Source: Caballeronia sp. SL2Y3 (GTDB lineage Bacteria > Pseudomonadota > Gammaproteobacteria > Burkholderiales > Burkholderiaceae). From it: DNA of 64,000 nt. The stretch lies in NCBI RefSeq assembly GCF_022879575.1, contig NZ_CP084261.1:1-64000 (forward strand), given 5' to 3'. Of the stretch, positions 44,795 through 52,277 are shown one piece after another; position 1 is the stretch's first letter, and each line of letters begins with the position of its first letter. The position numbers and the translations under genes are program-made. The notes under the pieces are model-generated. The model did not search any database. It saw nothing but the letters and a program-made list of their open reading frames with translations, and was not told where the DNA came from.

Positions 44795-45108
44795 TGACCA
44801 AACCCGCACGCGTAAGCATCGTATTTTTCAATGAGCAAACGCAGCAAGTCCAGGTTTGCATGGTGGATCAGGCAGAAGTGCAGCACTGCATCAGTCGAGA
44901 GGTTGCGCGCGGCTCCGCTCTGAACATTCCGCTACGCGGAGATGACAGCATTGCGCCGATAACGGACCAAGCATTGCACGAATTGGGTGGGCTAGTCATG
45001 CTCAACCTTGGTTCACGGTTTCCCGAACTTCGACCGCGTTTCCAATTCCGGACAGCGAACACGATGGATTGGGCCGAAATCGACAACAGAAGGAAATCAG
45101 ATTGGTAA
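44794..45108 (+). CDS. paralogue 3 of the ~105-aa island family
   Basis: 104 aa. VSIVFFNEQTQQVQVCMVD, VQHCISREVARGSALNIPLRGDD (in two parts), APITDQALHELGGLVML, FPELRPRFQFRT and TMDWAEID align with the other copies. Starts with MTKP like paralogue 1 (MTKR), and both of these, not paralogue 2, overlap a Cys tail through TGATG. This argues that tail plus small gene is the duplicated unit. Confidence 0.6.
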   Translation: MTKPARVSIVFFNEQTQQVQVCMVDQAEVQHCISREVARGSALNIPLRGDDSIAPITDQALHELGGLVMLNLGSRFPELRPRFQFRTANTMDWAEIDNRRKSDW

Positions 45109-45185
45109 GCGGCCACGAGATTAACCCCGTAGAGGCAGTTGACGCCGAAATTGTCGCGCGCCAAAAGCGAGCCTTATGAAGTAAA

Positions 45186-45372
45186 ACAGCCGTCAACTTT
45201 AGCTATGCCCAGTGCCACCTACTGAGAACCGAAGTGCGATTGACCAACATGTATCGCGTGGTTCCGCGATGAACCTGCCGCTTGCTTGCAATGACGAGAA
45301 ACTATTCGTTATCCCCGATGAATTTTCGAAAAGGATCGGGCGGCGCGGCGCCGAGCCAAGGCGTCGCGCGCT
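45186..45372 (+). pseudogene. decayed fourth copy of the ~105-aa island family
   Basis: DNA clearly homologous to paralogue 2 (CGTCAACTTTAGCTATGCCC against CATCAACTGCAGCTATGCAC, then CGCGATGAACCTGCCGCT nearly unchanged). In one frame it still reads SAIDQHVSRGSAMNLPL, then FVIPDEFSKRIGR, but it has an in-frame stop after RQL and no start or end. It is followed within 20 bp by the cas2 fragment. Confidence 0.7.
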
Positions 45373-45388
45373 CCGATAATCGAATTTG

Positions 45389-45626
45389 GCCTCGTCGACG
45401 TTTGAGATGTCGGCTGGCGTGTACGTGGCGCTGCAAATGAACAGAGGTCTGGGGGCGGATGTGGTCGATGCTCGCTGAGTGGCACGGCGCCGAGGAGGGG
45501 GCAACGTCGCGATGGTCTGGCGGAAGCTAAATGCGGGCGGGGAATGGGGATCGCGCAGTTGGGATCGTCGTCGAGGAAGCTCGTAGATGTGGACGCGGTT
45601 TATCTGGAGAGGCGAGAAGCGCGGTA
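45389..45626 (+). pseudogene. cas2 fragment (frameshifted duplicate)
   Basis: Homologous to 41629-41873, the last ~80% of cas2. ATGTCGGCTGGCGTGTACGTGG is shared at the start (split: GTGTCGGCTGGCGTG in the intact gene); the later block GGGATCGCGCAGTTGGGATCG is nearly identical. It has lost the first ~55 bp of the gene and has frameshifts after MNRG, giving a premature TGA. It still ends in GCGGTAG like cas2. Directly followed by a leader and array 3. Confidence 0.88.
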
Positions 45627-45717
45627 GGCGAGCTGACATTTGTTCTTTGAAAATCTAGATTTCTTGGTGGATGGGGTTGGGCGTCTTGCCTTTTCGATCA
45701 TCGAGTTATGAGGGAGA
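45627..45717 (+). promoter_or_regulatory. leader of CRISPR array 3
   Basis: 91 bp homologous to the array 2 leader: TTGTTCTTTGAAAATCTAGA, GGGTTGGGCGTCTTGCC, and ATCATCGAGTTATGAGGGAG just before the first repeat. It was duplicated together with the cas2 fragment. Confidence 0.83.
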
Positions 45718-46599
45718 GGTTCCTCCGCGTACGCAGAGATAGGCCCCCGCAGAACCGCGCGGCGTGGGGTTCTAACGCGGTTCCTCCGCGTACGCGGAGA
45801 TAGGCCCTCTCCAAACGACGACATCATCGCAAATCTGCGGGTTCCTCCGCGTACGCGGAGATAGGCCCGATTCCGGACGGTACACCGCCAGGGCGAGCCG
45901 GGTTCCTCCGCGTACGCGGAGATAGGCCCGGTCCCACAGGTTTAGTACCAGCTAAGTTAGCGGTTCCTCCGCGTACGCGGAGATTGGCCCTGCGAATTGC
46001 AGCCGGGCGTCTTCCGGCATTAGGTTCCTCCGCGTACGCGGAGATAGGCCTTGGTCGAGCGCGTCTGTGACCGGGCAGATCGAGGTTCCTCCGCGTACGC
46101 GGAGATAGGCCCGTCAGCGTGCTACAGGTGTGAGATGCAGGATTGGTTCCTCCGCGTACGCGGAGATAGGCCGCGCGCCGCGATCTCTTTTCGCCGCTCG
46201 AAGACGGTTCCTCCGCGTACGCGGAGATAGGCCCTGCAGATAGCCCAGGTTCAAGCTCACAATCCGGGTTCCTCCGCGTACGCGCAGATAGGCCCGAATT
46301 TCAAGCTGCGATCGCGAACATCGACGGGGTTCCTCCGCGTACGGGGAGATAGGCCCGTCTGCCCCACCGAGGTCCAGATATCGGCGAGGGTTCCTCCGCG
46401 TACGCGGAGATAGGCCGCGAAGCGCGTCAGGGCGAAGCCAAAGCTCGCGGGTTCCTCCGCTCACGCGGAGATACGCCCATCGAGCCGATCATGCCGCCGC
46501 CGCTGCTGCCGCTTCCTCCGCATACGCGGAGATAACCCCAATCCGGCCAACTGCGCGGCGGTGACAATTCAGGTCCTCCGCGTACACGCATCCCACCCC
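45718..46599 (+). CRISPR. type I-E CRISPR array 3 (15 repeats)
   Basis: Repeats every 61 bp from 45718 to 46572; 14 spacers. Same 28-bp repeat as arrays 1 and 2. The very first, leader-proximal repeat has GCAGAG in place of GCGGAG, which breaks the hairpin stem, while the second is consensus. Distal repeats decay (TCACG and TACGCC at 46450, GCTTCC and AACCC at 46511, truncated unit at 46572). Other variants: ATTGGCC at 45962, GCGCAG at 46267, GGGGAG at 46328. Confidence 0.96.
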
Positions 46600-46721
46600 C
46601 CCATGACGCCCCCATTCCACCCCCATGACGCATTCCTTCTATGTCCCGGATTTATGTCGGCGTCTACTGAAGAAGCCAGCAACGAACCAAGCGGTCACTT
46701 ACCGCATCGAGAGGAACCACC

Positions 46722-48140
46722 ATGTCCACCGCCACACAGCCCCGCGCGAGCGCCGCGGCGCGGCTCGAACGCCTGCCGTTTTCGAGCTATCACCGCACCA
46801 TCTTCATCATCATCGCGGTGGCCTTCTTCTTCGATTCCGTCGATCTCGGCACCATGACCTTCGTGCTCGGTTCGATCAAGACCGAGTTCGGCCTTTCGAC
46901 GGCGACGGCGGGCCTCGTCGCGAGCGCGAGTTTCTTCGGCATGGTGCTGGGCGCGGCCGTCGCGGGCCTGCTTGCCGATCGCTTCGGCCGACGTCCCGTG
47001 TTCCAGTGGAGCATGGTGCTCTGGGGCGTCGCGTCGTATCTCTGTTCGACGGCGCATTCCGTCGAATCGCTCATCTTCTATCGCGTGCTGCTCGGCATCG
47101 GCATGGGAATGGAATTCCCGATCGCGCAGACGCTGTTGTCCGAGTTCGTGCCGACCGCATCGCGCGGCAGAGTGATTGCCCTGATGGATGGCTTCTGGCC
47201 GCTCGGGTTCATCGCATCCGGCGTGGTGTCGTACTTCGTGTTGCCGCACTTCGGCTGGCGTACCGAGTTCGCGTTGCTCGCCATTCCCGCTGTGTTCGTG
47301 CTGATCGTGCGGCGCGTGGTGCCCGAGTCGCCGCGTTGGCTCGAACATCGCGGACGCACGGCGGATGCGGACAGCGTGCTCGCGAACGTCGAAGCAAAGG
47401 TGATGAAGGCGACCGGCTTGCGCCAGCTGCCGGCGCCCTCGATGCTCGCCGAGCCGCCGGTGGAGAAAGGCGTCGGCGCATTCCGTGAAATCTGGAGCGC
47501 GGCGTACAGGCGTCGGACGATCATGGTGTGGATGCTGTGGTTCTTCGCGCTGCTCGGCTTCTATGGGCTGACCTCATGGCTCGGCGCGCTGATGCAGCAA
47601 GCGGGCTTCGCGGTGACGAAGTCCGTGCTCTATACGGTGCTGATCTCGCTCGGCGGCGTCCCCGGCTTCTTGTGCGCGGCGTGGCTTGTCGAGCGATGGG
47701 GACGCAAGCCGACGTGCATCGCATCGCTCGTCGGCAGCGGCGTGATGGCTTACCTCTACGGACAGACCGCGCTGCACGCAGAGACGCCGACCTTGCTGAT
47801 CTGCGCCGGACTCGCCATGCAGTTCTTCCTCTTCGCGATGTGGGCCGCGCTCTACACCTACACGCCCGAGTTGTACGGAACCGGCGCGCGTGCCACCGGG
47901 TCGGGCTTCGCGTCGGCGATCGGGCGCGTGGGGTCGTTGATCGGGCCTTATGTCGTGGGCGTTGTGTTGCCGGTGTTCGGGCAGGGCGGCGTGTTCTCGC
48001 TCGGAGCGTTGTGCTTCGTGGTGGCGGCCTCGGCGGTCTGGGTGCTGGGCGTGGAGACGCGAGGCGTGGCGCTCGAGAAGCTCGTCTCGGAGGCCGAGCA
48101 CGATGAAGGCGCGAAGGTCTGGGCTTCGGCCAAGAACTGA
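46722..48140 (+). CDS. MFS transporter (metabolite:H+ symporter, SV2-like)
   Basis: 472 aa with 12 predicted helices. The MFS loop 2-3 motif GLLADRFGRRPVFQ and the helix 4 region RVLLGIGMGMEFPIAQTLLSE place it with sugar/aromatic acid transporters. AGAGGA lies 7 bp upstream of the ATG. It precedes fdhA with a 141-bp gap and may import a methylated amine or other substrate; ligand unknown. Confidence 0.85.
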   Translation: MSTATQPRASAAARLERLPFSSYHRTIFIIIAVAFFFDSVDLGTMTFVLGSIKTEFGLSTATAGLVASASFFGMVLGAAVAGLLADRFGRRPVFQWSMVLWGVASYLCSTAHSVESLIFYRVLLGIGMGMEFPIAQTLLSEFVPTASRGRVIALMDGFWPLGFIASGVVSYFVLPHFGWRTEFALLAIPAVFVLIVRRVVPESPRWLEHRGRTADADSVLANVEAKVMKATGLRQLPAPSMLAEPPVEKGVGAFREIWSAAYRRRTIMVWMLWFFALLGFYGLTSWLGALMQQAGFAVTKSVLYTVLISLGGVPGFLCAAWLVERWGRKPTCIASLVGSGVMAYLYGQTALHAETPTLLICAGLAMQFFLFAMWAALYTYTPELYGTGARATGSGFASAIGRVGSLIGPYVVGVVLPVFGQGGVFSLGALCFVVAASAVWVLGVETRGVALEKLVSEAEHDEGAKVWASAKN

Positions 48141-48145
48141 ACCGC

Positions 48146-48172
48146 TGTCGCTCCCGACCAAACCCACGTCGC
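48146..48172 (+). promoter_or_regulatory. candidate GbdR-type operator upstream of fdhA
   Basis: TGTCGC at 48146 and CGTCGC at 48167, 21 bp start to start, the same spacing as the pair before the betaine transporter. Weak by itself; listed because of recurrence. Confidence 0.35.
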
Positions 48173-48281
48173 ATTCGACGCAAGTGATTCTCGCGGCCGG
48201 GCGTACTCTTCCCGCACGGCCGCGAGCATCGCAAAGAACGAGCTCGCGCCGGCCGTCCACGAATCCAAGGAGACGAGTCAC

Positions 48282-49478
48282 ATGAGCACGAATCGCGGCG
48301 TCGTATATCTCGGTCAGGGCAAGGTCGAAGTGCAGTCCATCGACTATCCGAGAATGGTCGATCCGCGTGGCCGCGACATCGGCCACGGCGTCATTCTCAA
48401 AGTCGTCAGCACCAACATCTGCGGTTCGGACCAGCACATGGTTCGCGGCCGCACCACCGCGCCCATCGGACTCGTGCTCGGCCACGAGATCACAGGCGAA
48501 GTCATCGAGATCGGCCGCGACGTCGAAACGCTCGCCATCGGCGATCTCGTGTCCGTTCCCTTCAACGTCGCGTGCGGACGCTGTCCCACGTGCAAGGCGC
48601 AGCACACGGGCGTGTGCCTGAACGTGAACCCGTCGCGCGCGGGCGGGGCATACGGTTATGTCGACATGGGCGGCTGGATCGGCGGACAAGCCGAGTACGT
48701 GATGGTGCCGTACGCCGACTTCAACCTGCTCAAGTTCCCCGACAAGGCGCAGGCGATGTCGAAGATCCGCGACCTCACCTGTCTCTCCGACATTCTCCCG
48801 ACCGGCTATCACGGCGCCGTCATGGCGGGCGTGAAGCCGGGCGCGACCGTCTATGTCGCGGGCGCGGGACCGGTCGGCATGGCGGCGGCGGCATCGGCGC
48901 GTCTCTTGGGCGCGGCCTGCACCATCGTCGGCGACATGAACGAAGAGCGCCTCGCGCACGCGCGCAAGATGGGCTTCGAGACGGTCGACCTATCGAAAGA
49001 CGCGACGCTCGCGCAACAGATCGAACAGATTCTCGGCAAGCCGGAAGTGGATAGCGCCGTCGATTGCGTCGGCTTCGAAGCGCACGGTCATGGTAGCGAG
49101 CACAACGCGGAAGCGCCGGCAACGGTCCTCAATTCGCTGATGGAAATCACGAAGGCAGCGGGCGCGATCGGTATTCCGGGTCTCTACGTCACCGACGATC
49201 CCGGCGCCGCCGATGCCGCCGCGAAGCAGGGCAGTCTCAGCATCCGCTTCGGCCTCGGCTGGGCGAAGTCGCATTCGTTCCACACGGGCCAAACGCCGGT
49301 GATGAAGTACAACCGCAATCTCATGCAAGCGATTCTGTGGGATCGTCTGCCGATTGCGGATATCGTGAACGTGTCGGTGGTATCGCTCGATCAGGCGCCT
49401 GACGGTTATCGTCAATTCGATGGCGGCGCGCCGCGCAAGTTCGTGCTCGATCCGCACGGCATGCTCAAAGCGGCCTAA
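48282..49478 (+). CDS. fdhA: glutathione-independent formaldehyde dehydrogenase
   Basis: 398 aa zinc-dependent medium-chain dehydrogenase. NICGSDQHM carries the catalytic-zinc Cys near 47, CGRCPTCKAQHTGVC (about 98-112) is the structural zinc lobe, and GAGPVGMAAAASA is the NAD fold. Oxidises the formaldehyde released by betaine and dimethylglycine demethylation. AGGAG precedes the ATG. An intrinsic terminator follows the stop. Confidence 0.95.
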   Translation: MSTNRGVVYLGQGKVEVQSIDYPRMVDPRGRDIGHGVILKVVSTNICGSDQHMVRGRTTAPIGLVLGHEITGEVIEIGRDVETLAIGDLVSVPFNVACGRCPTCKAQHTGVCLNVNPSRAGGAYGYVDMGGWIGGQAEYVMVPYADFNLLKFPDKAQAMSKIRDLTCLSDILPTGYHGAVMAGVKPGATVYVAGAGPVGMAAAASARLLGAACTIVGDMNEERLAHARKMGFETVDLSKDATLAQQIEQILGKPEVDSAVDCVGFEAHGHGSEHNAEAPATVLNSLMEITKAAGAIGIPGLYVTDDPGAADAAAKQGSLSIRFGLGWAKSHSFHTGQTPVMKYNRNLMQAILWDRLPIADIVNVSVVSLDQAPDGYRQFDGGAPRKFVLDPHGMLKAA

Positions 49479-49486
49479 ACAAAAAC

Positions 49487-49515
49487 AATGCGCCCCTTGA
49501 AGAAGGGGCGCATTT
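49487..49515. terminator. bidirectional terminator between fdhA and GbdR-like gene
   Basis: 12-bp stem AATGCGCCCCTT/AAGGGGCGCATT with loop GAAG, followed by TT and preceded by an A run; positioned between convergent genes. Confidence 0.85.
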
Positions 49516-49535
49516 CCGTATACCGCCGAACAAAC

Positions 49536-50531
49536 TCAAGCCACCATCACAGGCACTGAACTCAAAGGCGGCACCTGCTTCCTTCTCTCGCGCGTGGGCG
49601 CTGTGCCGAATGCATCGCGATAGCTCTTCGAAAAGTGGCACGCGGACTGAAATCCGCACGCCATCGTGATGTGCATGATCGACATGTCCGTCTGCAACAG
49701 CAGCTCGCGCGCGCGTCGCAAACGCAGCGTCAGGTAGTAATGCGTCGGCGTCATGCCGAGATGCTCGCGAAAGAGCCGCTGCACTTGCCGTTGCGACATG
49801 CCGGCAAGCCGCGCGAGTTCTTCGCGGGACAACGGCTCTTCGATGTTGTTCTCCATCAGCGAGATCACTTCGAACAAGGACTTGTTCGCCGATCCCAGCC
49901 GCGCGACCAGGGGCATGCGCTGCTGCGCGCTCGTATCCCGCACGTGTTCGACGATGAACTGCTCGGCGATCTGCGTGACGCGCGATGTGCCGACGCGCGA
50001 GGCGATCAGATTCAGCATCATGTCGAGCGGCGCGACGCCGCCGGTACACGTCACGCGGTCTCGGTCGATCACGAAGAGTTCCTTCAGGAAGCGCGTGTCC
50101 GGAAACTCTTCTTTAAGCGCCGACATGTTCTCCCAGTGAATCGCGCAGGCATAGCCCGCCAACAAGCCGGCACGCGCAAGCGCATACGTGCCGGTGCAGA
50201 GGCTGCCGAGCACGCAGCCCGTGCGCGCGAAGCGGCGCAACGCAGAGAGATGCTCCAGCGCGGTCGAACGCTGCACGTCGATGCCGCCGACCACGAACAC
50301 GATATCCGGCTGGCCCACGCATTCCACCGGTCCCGTATCGACGGACAGTCCATTGCTCGCCGTGACGGGCCCGCCCGTGGGGCTCACGATGGACCATCGA
50401 TACAGCGGCTGCCCCGTCAGATAGTTCGCCATGCGCAGCACTTCGATTGCGTTGGTGAACGCCATCATCGTGAAGTTGGGAAGCGGCATGAAGGCGAAGT
50501 GAGCCAGCGACGCCGTGCGATCGGAAGACAT
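49536..50531 (-). CDS. GbdR-like AraC-family regulator of betaine/choline catabolism
   Basis: 331 aa. DJ-1/PfpI-like domain (FMPLPNFTMMAFTNAIEVLRM; LCTGTYALARAG) and AraC domain (SREELARLAGMSQRQVQRLF; GFQSACHFSKSYRDAFG). It is the one embedded in the betaine catabolic cluster, hence the best GbdR candidate in the window. It would activate gbc, dgc, sox and transporter genes in response to betaine or dimethylglycine. The ligand is inferred from genomic context. An inverted repeat AGTGTCA-N5-TGACACT lies about 60 bp upstream. Confidence 0.88.
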   Translation of the reverse strand: MSSDRTASLAHFAFMPLPNFTMMAFTNAIEVLRMANYLTGQPLYRWSIVSPTGGPVTASNGLSVDTGPVECVGQPDIVFVVGGIDVQRSTALEHLSALRRFARTGCVLGSLCTGTYALARAGLLAGYACAIHWENMSALKEEFPDTRFLKELFVIDRDRVTCTGGVAPLDMMLNLIASRVGTSRVTQIAEQFIVEHVRDTSAQQRMPLVARLGSANKSLFEVISLMENNIEEPLSREELARLAGMSQRQVQRLFREHLGMTPTHYYLTLRLRRARELLLQTDMSIMHITMACGFQSACHFSKSYRDAFGTAPTRERRKQVPPLSSVPVMVA

Positions 50532-50981
50532 GGGGGAGTTGATTCCTTGGAATCTGATGTTCGACGCCGTCAGTCGCGGCGCTTGGTCACAGTGTCATTG
50601 ATTGACACTTCTGCATTTTGATTTCGAGTGCAACTACCATGCCATCAGGCTAAACCCTGAGCGCCTTTATGCATTCGCGAATCATGCGTCAAAGCACGCA
50701 CTAACGCGGCGCGAACGCCCGTTCAAAAGCACTCTTACAGCGCACGACCGTTCCTCCGCAGTGCAGCGCGTGCGAGCAAAGCGCCCTACACCCAAAGCCT
50801 TTTCGCCACTTGTCGAAAAAGGACGCGCATGTCGGAAAAGGCCAAGAACACGTCTGAATTCATAAATTGACCAGCAGGGCGAGGGTCAAGAATAGACGCA
50901 ACGATGAAGACACGAGCGGCCTTGCAACACGCGACGCGGGCTTCATCCAACGACCGTTCTTTCTGACCCGGACTCAAGCCC
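50532..50981. promoter_or_regulatory. divergent regulatory region between the GbdR-like gene and glyA
   Basis: 450 bp without a credible gene. It contains an inverted repeat AGTGTCA-TTGAT-TGACACT at 50591-50609 close to the regulator gene, and a strong direct repeat TGTCGAAAAAGG (50811-50822) and TGTCGGAAAAGG (50830-50841), 11 of 12 bases identical, 19 bp apart, before glyA. The direct repeat is the best AraC/GbdR-type operator candidate here. Confidence 0.6.
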
Positions 50982-52256
50982 ATGTCGAACCCGAATCCCT
51001 TCTTCCAAGCGCCGCTCGCGGCCCGCGATGCCTCGGTGCGCAGCGCGATACTGAAAGAGCTGGAGCGCCAGCAATCGCAGGTGGAATTGATCGCGTCGGA
51101 GAACATCGTGTCGCGCGCCGTGCTGGAAGCGCAAGGCTCCGTTCTGACGAATAAGTACGCAGAAGGCTATCCGGGCAAGCGCTATTACGGCGGCTGCGAA
51201 TTCGTCGATGAAGTCGAGGCGCTCGCAATCGATCGCATCAAGCAACTCTTCGGCGCGAAGTTCGCGAACGTGCAGCCGCATTCGGGCGCACAGGCCAATG
51301 GCGCCGTGATGCTCGCGCTGGCGAAGCCGGGCGACACCGTGCTCGGCATGTCGCTCGATGCAGGCGGCCATCTCACGCATGGCGCGAAGCCGGCGCTCTC
51401 GGGCAAGTGGTTCAACGCGGTGCAGTACGGCGTGAGCCGCGACACCCTGCTCATCGACTATGAGCAGATCGAGGAACTGGCGCAGCAGCACAAGCCGTCG
51501 CTCATCATCGCGGGCTTCTCGGCTTATCCGCGCAAGCTGGACTTCAAGCGGCTGCGCGCGATCGCGGACAACGCGGGCGCGAAGCTGATGGTCGATATGG
51601 CGCACATCGCGGGCATCATCGCGGCGGGGCGTCATGAGAATCCGGTGGAGCACGCGCATGTCGTGACGTCCACCACGCACAAGACGCTGCGTGGTCCGCG
51701 CGGCGGCTTCGTGCTGACCAACGACGAAGACATCGCCAAGAAGATCAATTCCGCCGTGTTCCCGGGGCTGCAAGGCGGTCCGCTGATGCATGTGATCGCG
51801 GGCAAGGCCGTGGCCTTCGGCGAGGCGCTGCAGCCGGATTTCAAGAGCTATATCGACAACGTGCTCGCGAACGCGCAAGCACTCGGCGAAGTGCTCAAGG
51901 CGGGCGGCGTCGATCTCGTGACGGGCGGCACCGACAACCATCTGTTGCTCGTCGATCTGCGTCCGAAGAACCTGAAGGGCAATCAGGTCGAGCAGGCGCT
52001 GGAGCGCGCGGGCATCACCTGCAACAAGAACGGCATTCCGTTCGATACGGAAAAGCCCACGGTAACGTCAGGCGTTCGCCTCGGCACGCCGGCGGGCACC
52101 ACGCGCGGCTTCGGCGTGAACGAGTTCCGCGACATCGGCCGCCTGATTCTCGAAGTCTTCGACTCGCTGCGCGCGCATCCCGATGGCGACCCGCAAACCG
52201 AACAACGCGTGCGCCGCGAAATCTTCGCGCTGTGCGAACGCTTCCCCATCTACTGA
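50982..52256 (+). CDS. glyA: serine hydroxymethyltransferase
   Basis: 424 aa. [13 protein letters not shown] near 34, [16 protein letters not shown], and the PLP-lysine segment [13 protein letters not shown] near 230 are all intact. Interconverts glycine and serine with 5,10-methylene-THF. Here it probably consumes glycine and the methylene-THF produced by sarcosine oxidase. It leads the dipeptidase-dgcA-dgcB-etf-gbc run, an accessory copy dedicated to betaine use rather than the housekeeping one (inference). Confidence 0.95.
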   Translation: MSNPNPFFQAPLAARDASVRSAILKELERQQSQVELIASENIVSRAVLEAQGSVLTNKYAEGYPGKRYYGGCEFVDEVEALAIDRIKQLFGAKFANVQPHSGAQANGAVMLALAKPGDTVLGMSLDAGGHLTHGAKPALSGKWFNAVQYGVSRDTLLIDYEQIEELAQQHKPSLIIAGFSAYPRKLDFKRLRAIADNAGAKLMVDMAHIAGIIAAGRHENPVEHAHVVTSTTHKTLRGPRGGFVLTNDEDIAKKINSAVFPGLQGGPLMHVIAGKAVAFGEALQPDFKSYIDNVLANAQALGEVLKAGGVDLVTGGTDNHLLLVDLRPKNLKGNQVEQALERAGITCNKNGIPFDTEKPTVTSGVRLGTPAGTTRGFGVNEFRDIGRLILEVFDSLRAHPDGDPQTEQRVRREIFALCERFPIY

Positions 52257-52277
52257 GCACACACGGAGCAACAAGCG

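Noticed and set aside
43728..45108. Idea that the ~105-aa paralogues are anti-CRISPR proteins
   Set aside because: Anti-CRISPRs normally sit on phages with an HTH aca gene; none is seen here, and the TGATG coupling to a Cys tail fits an immunity role better. Not excluded.
50602..50865. 87-aa frame in the glyA upstream region
   Set aside because: No Shine-Dalgarno, overlaps the candidate operator, and composition does not look protein-like.
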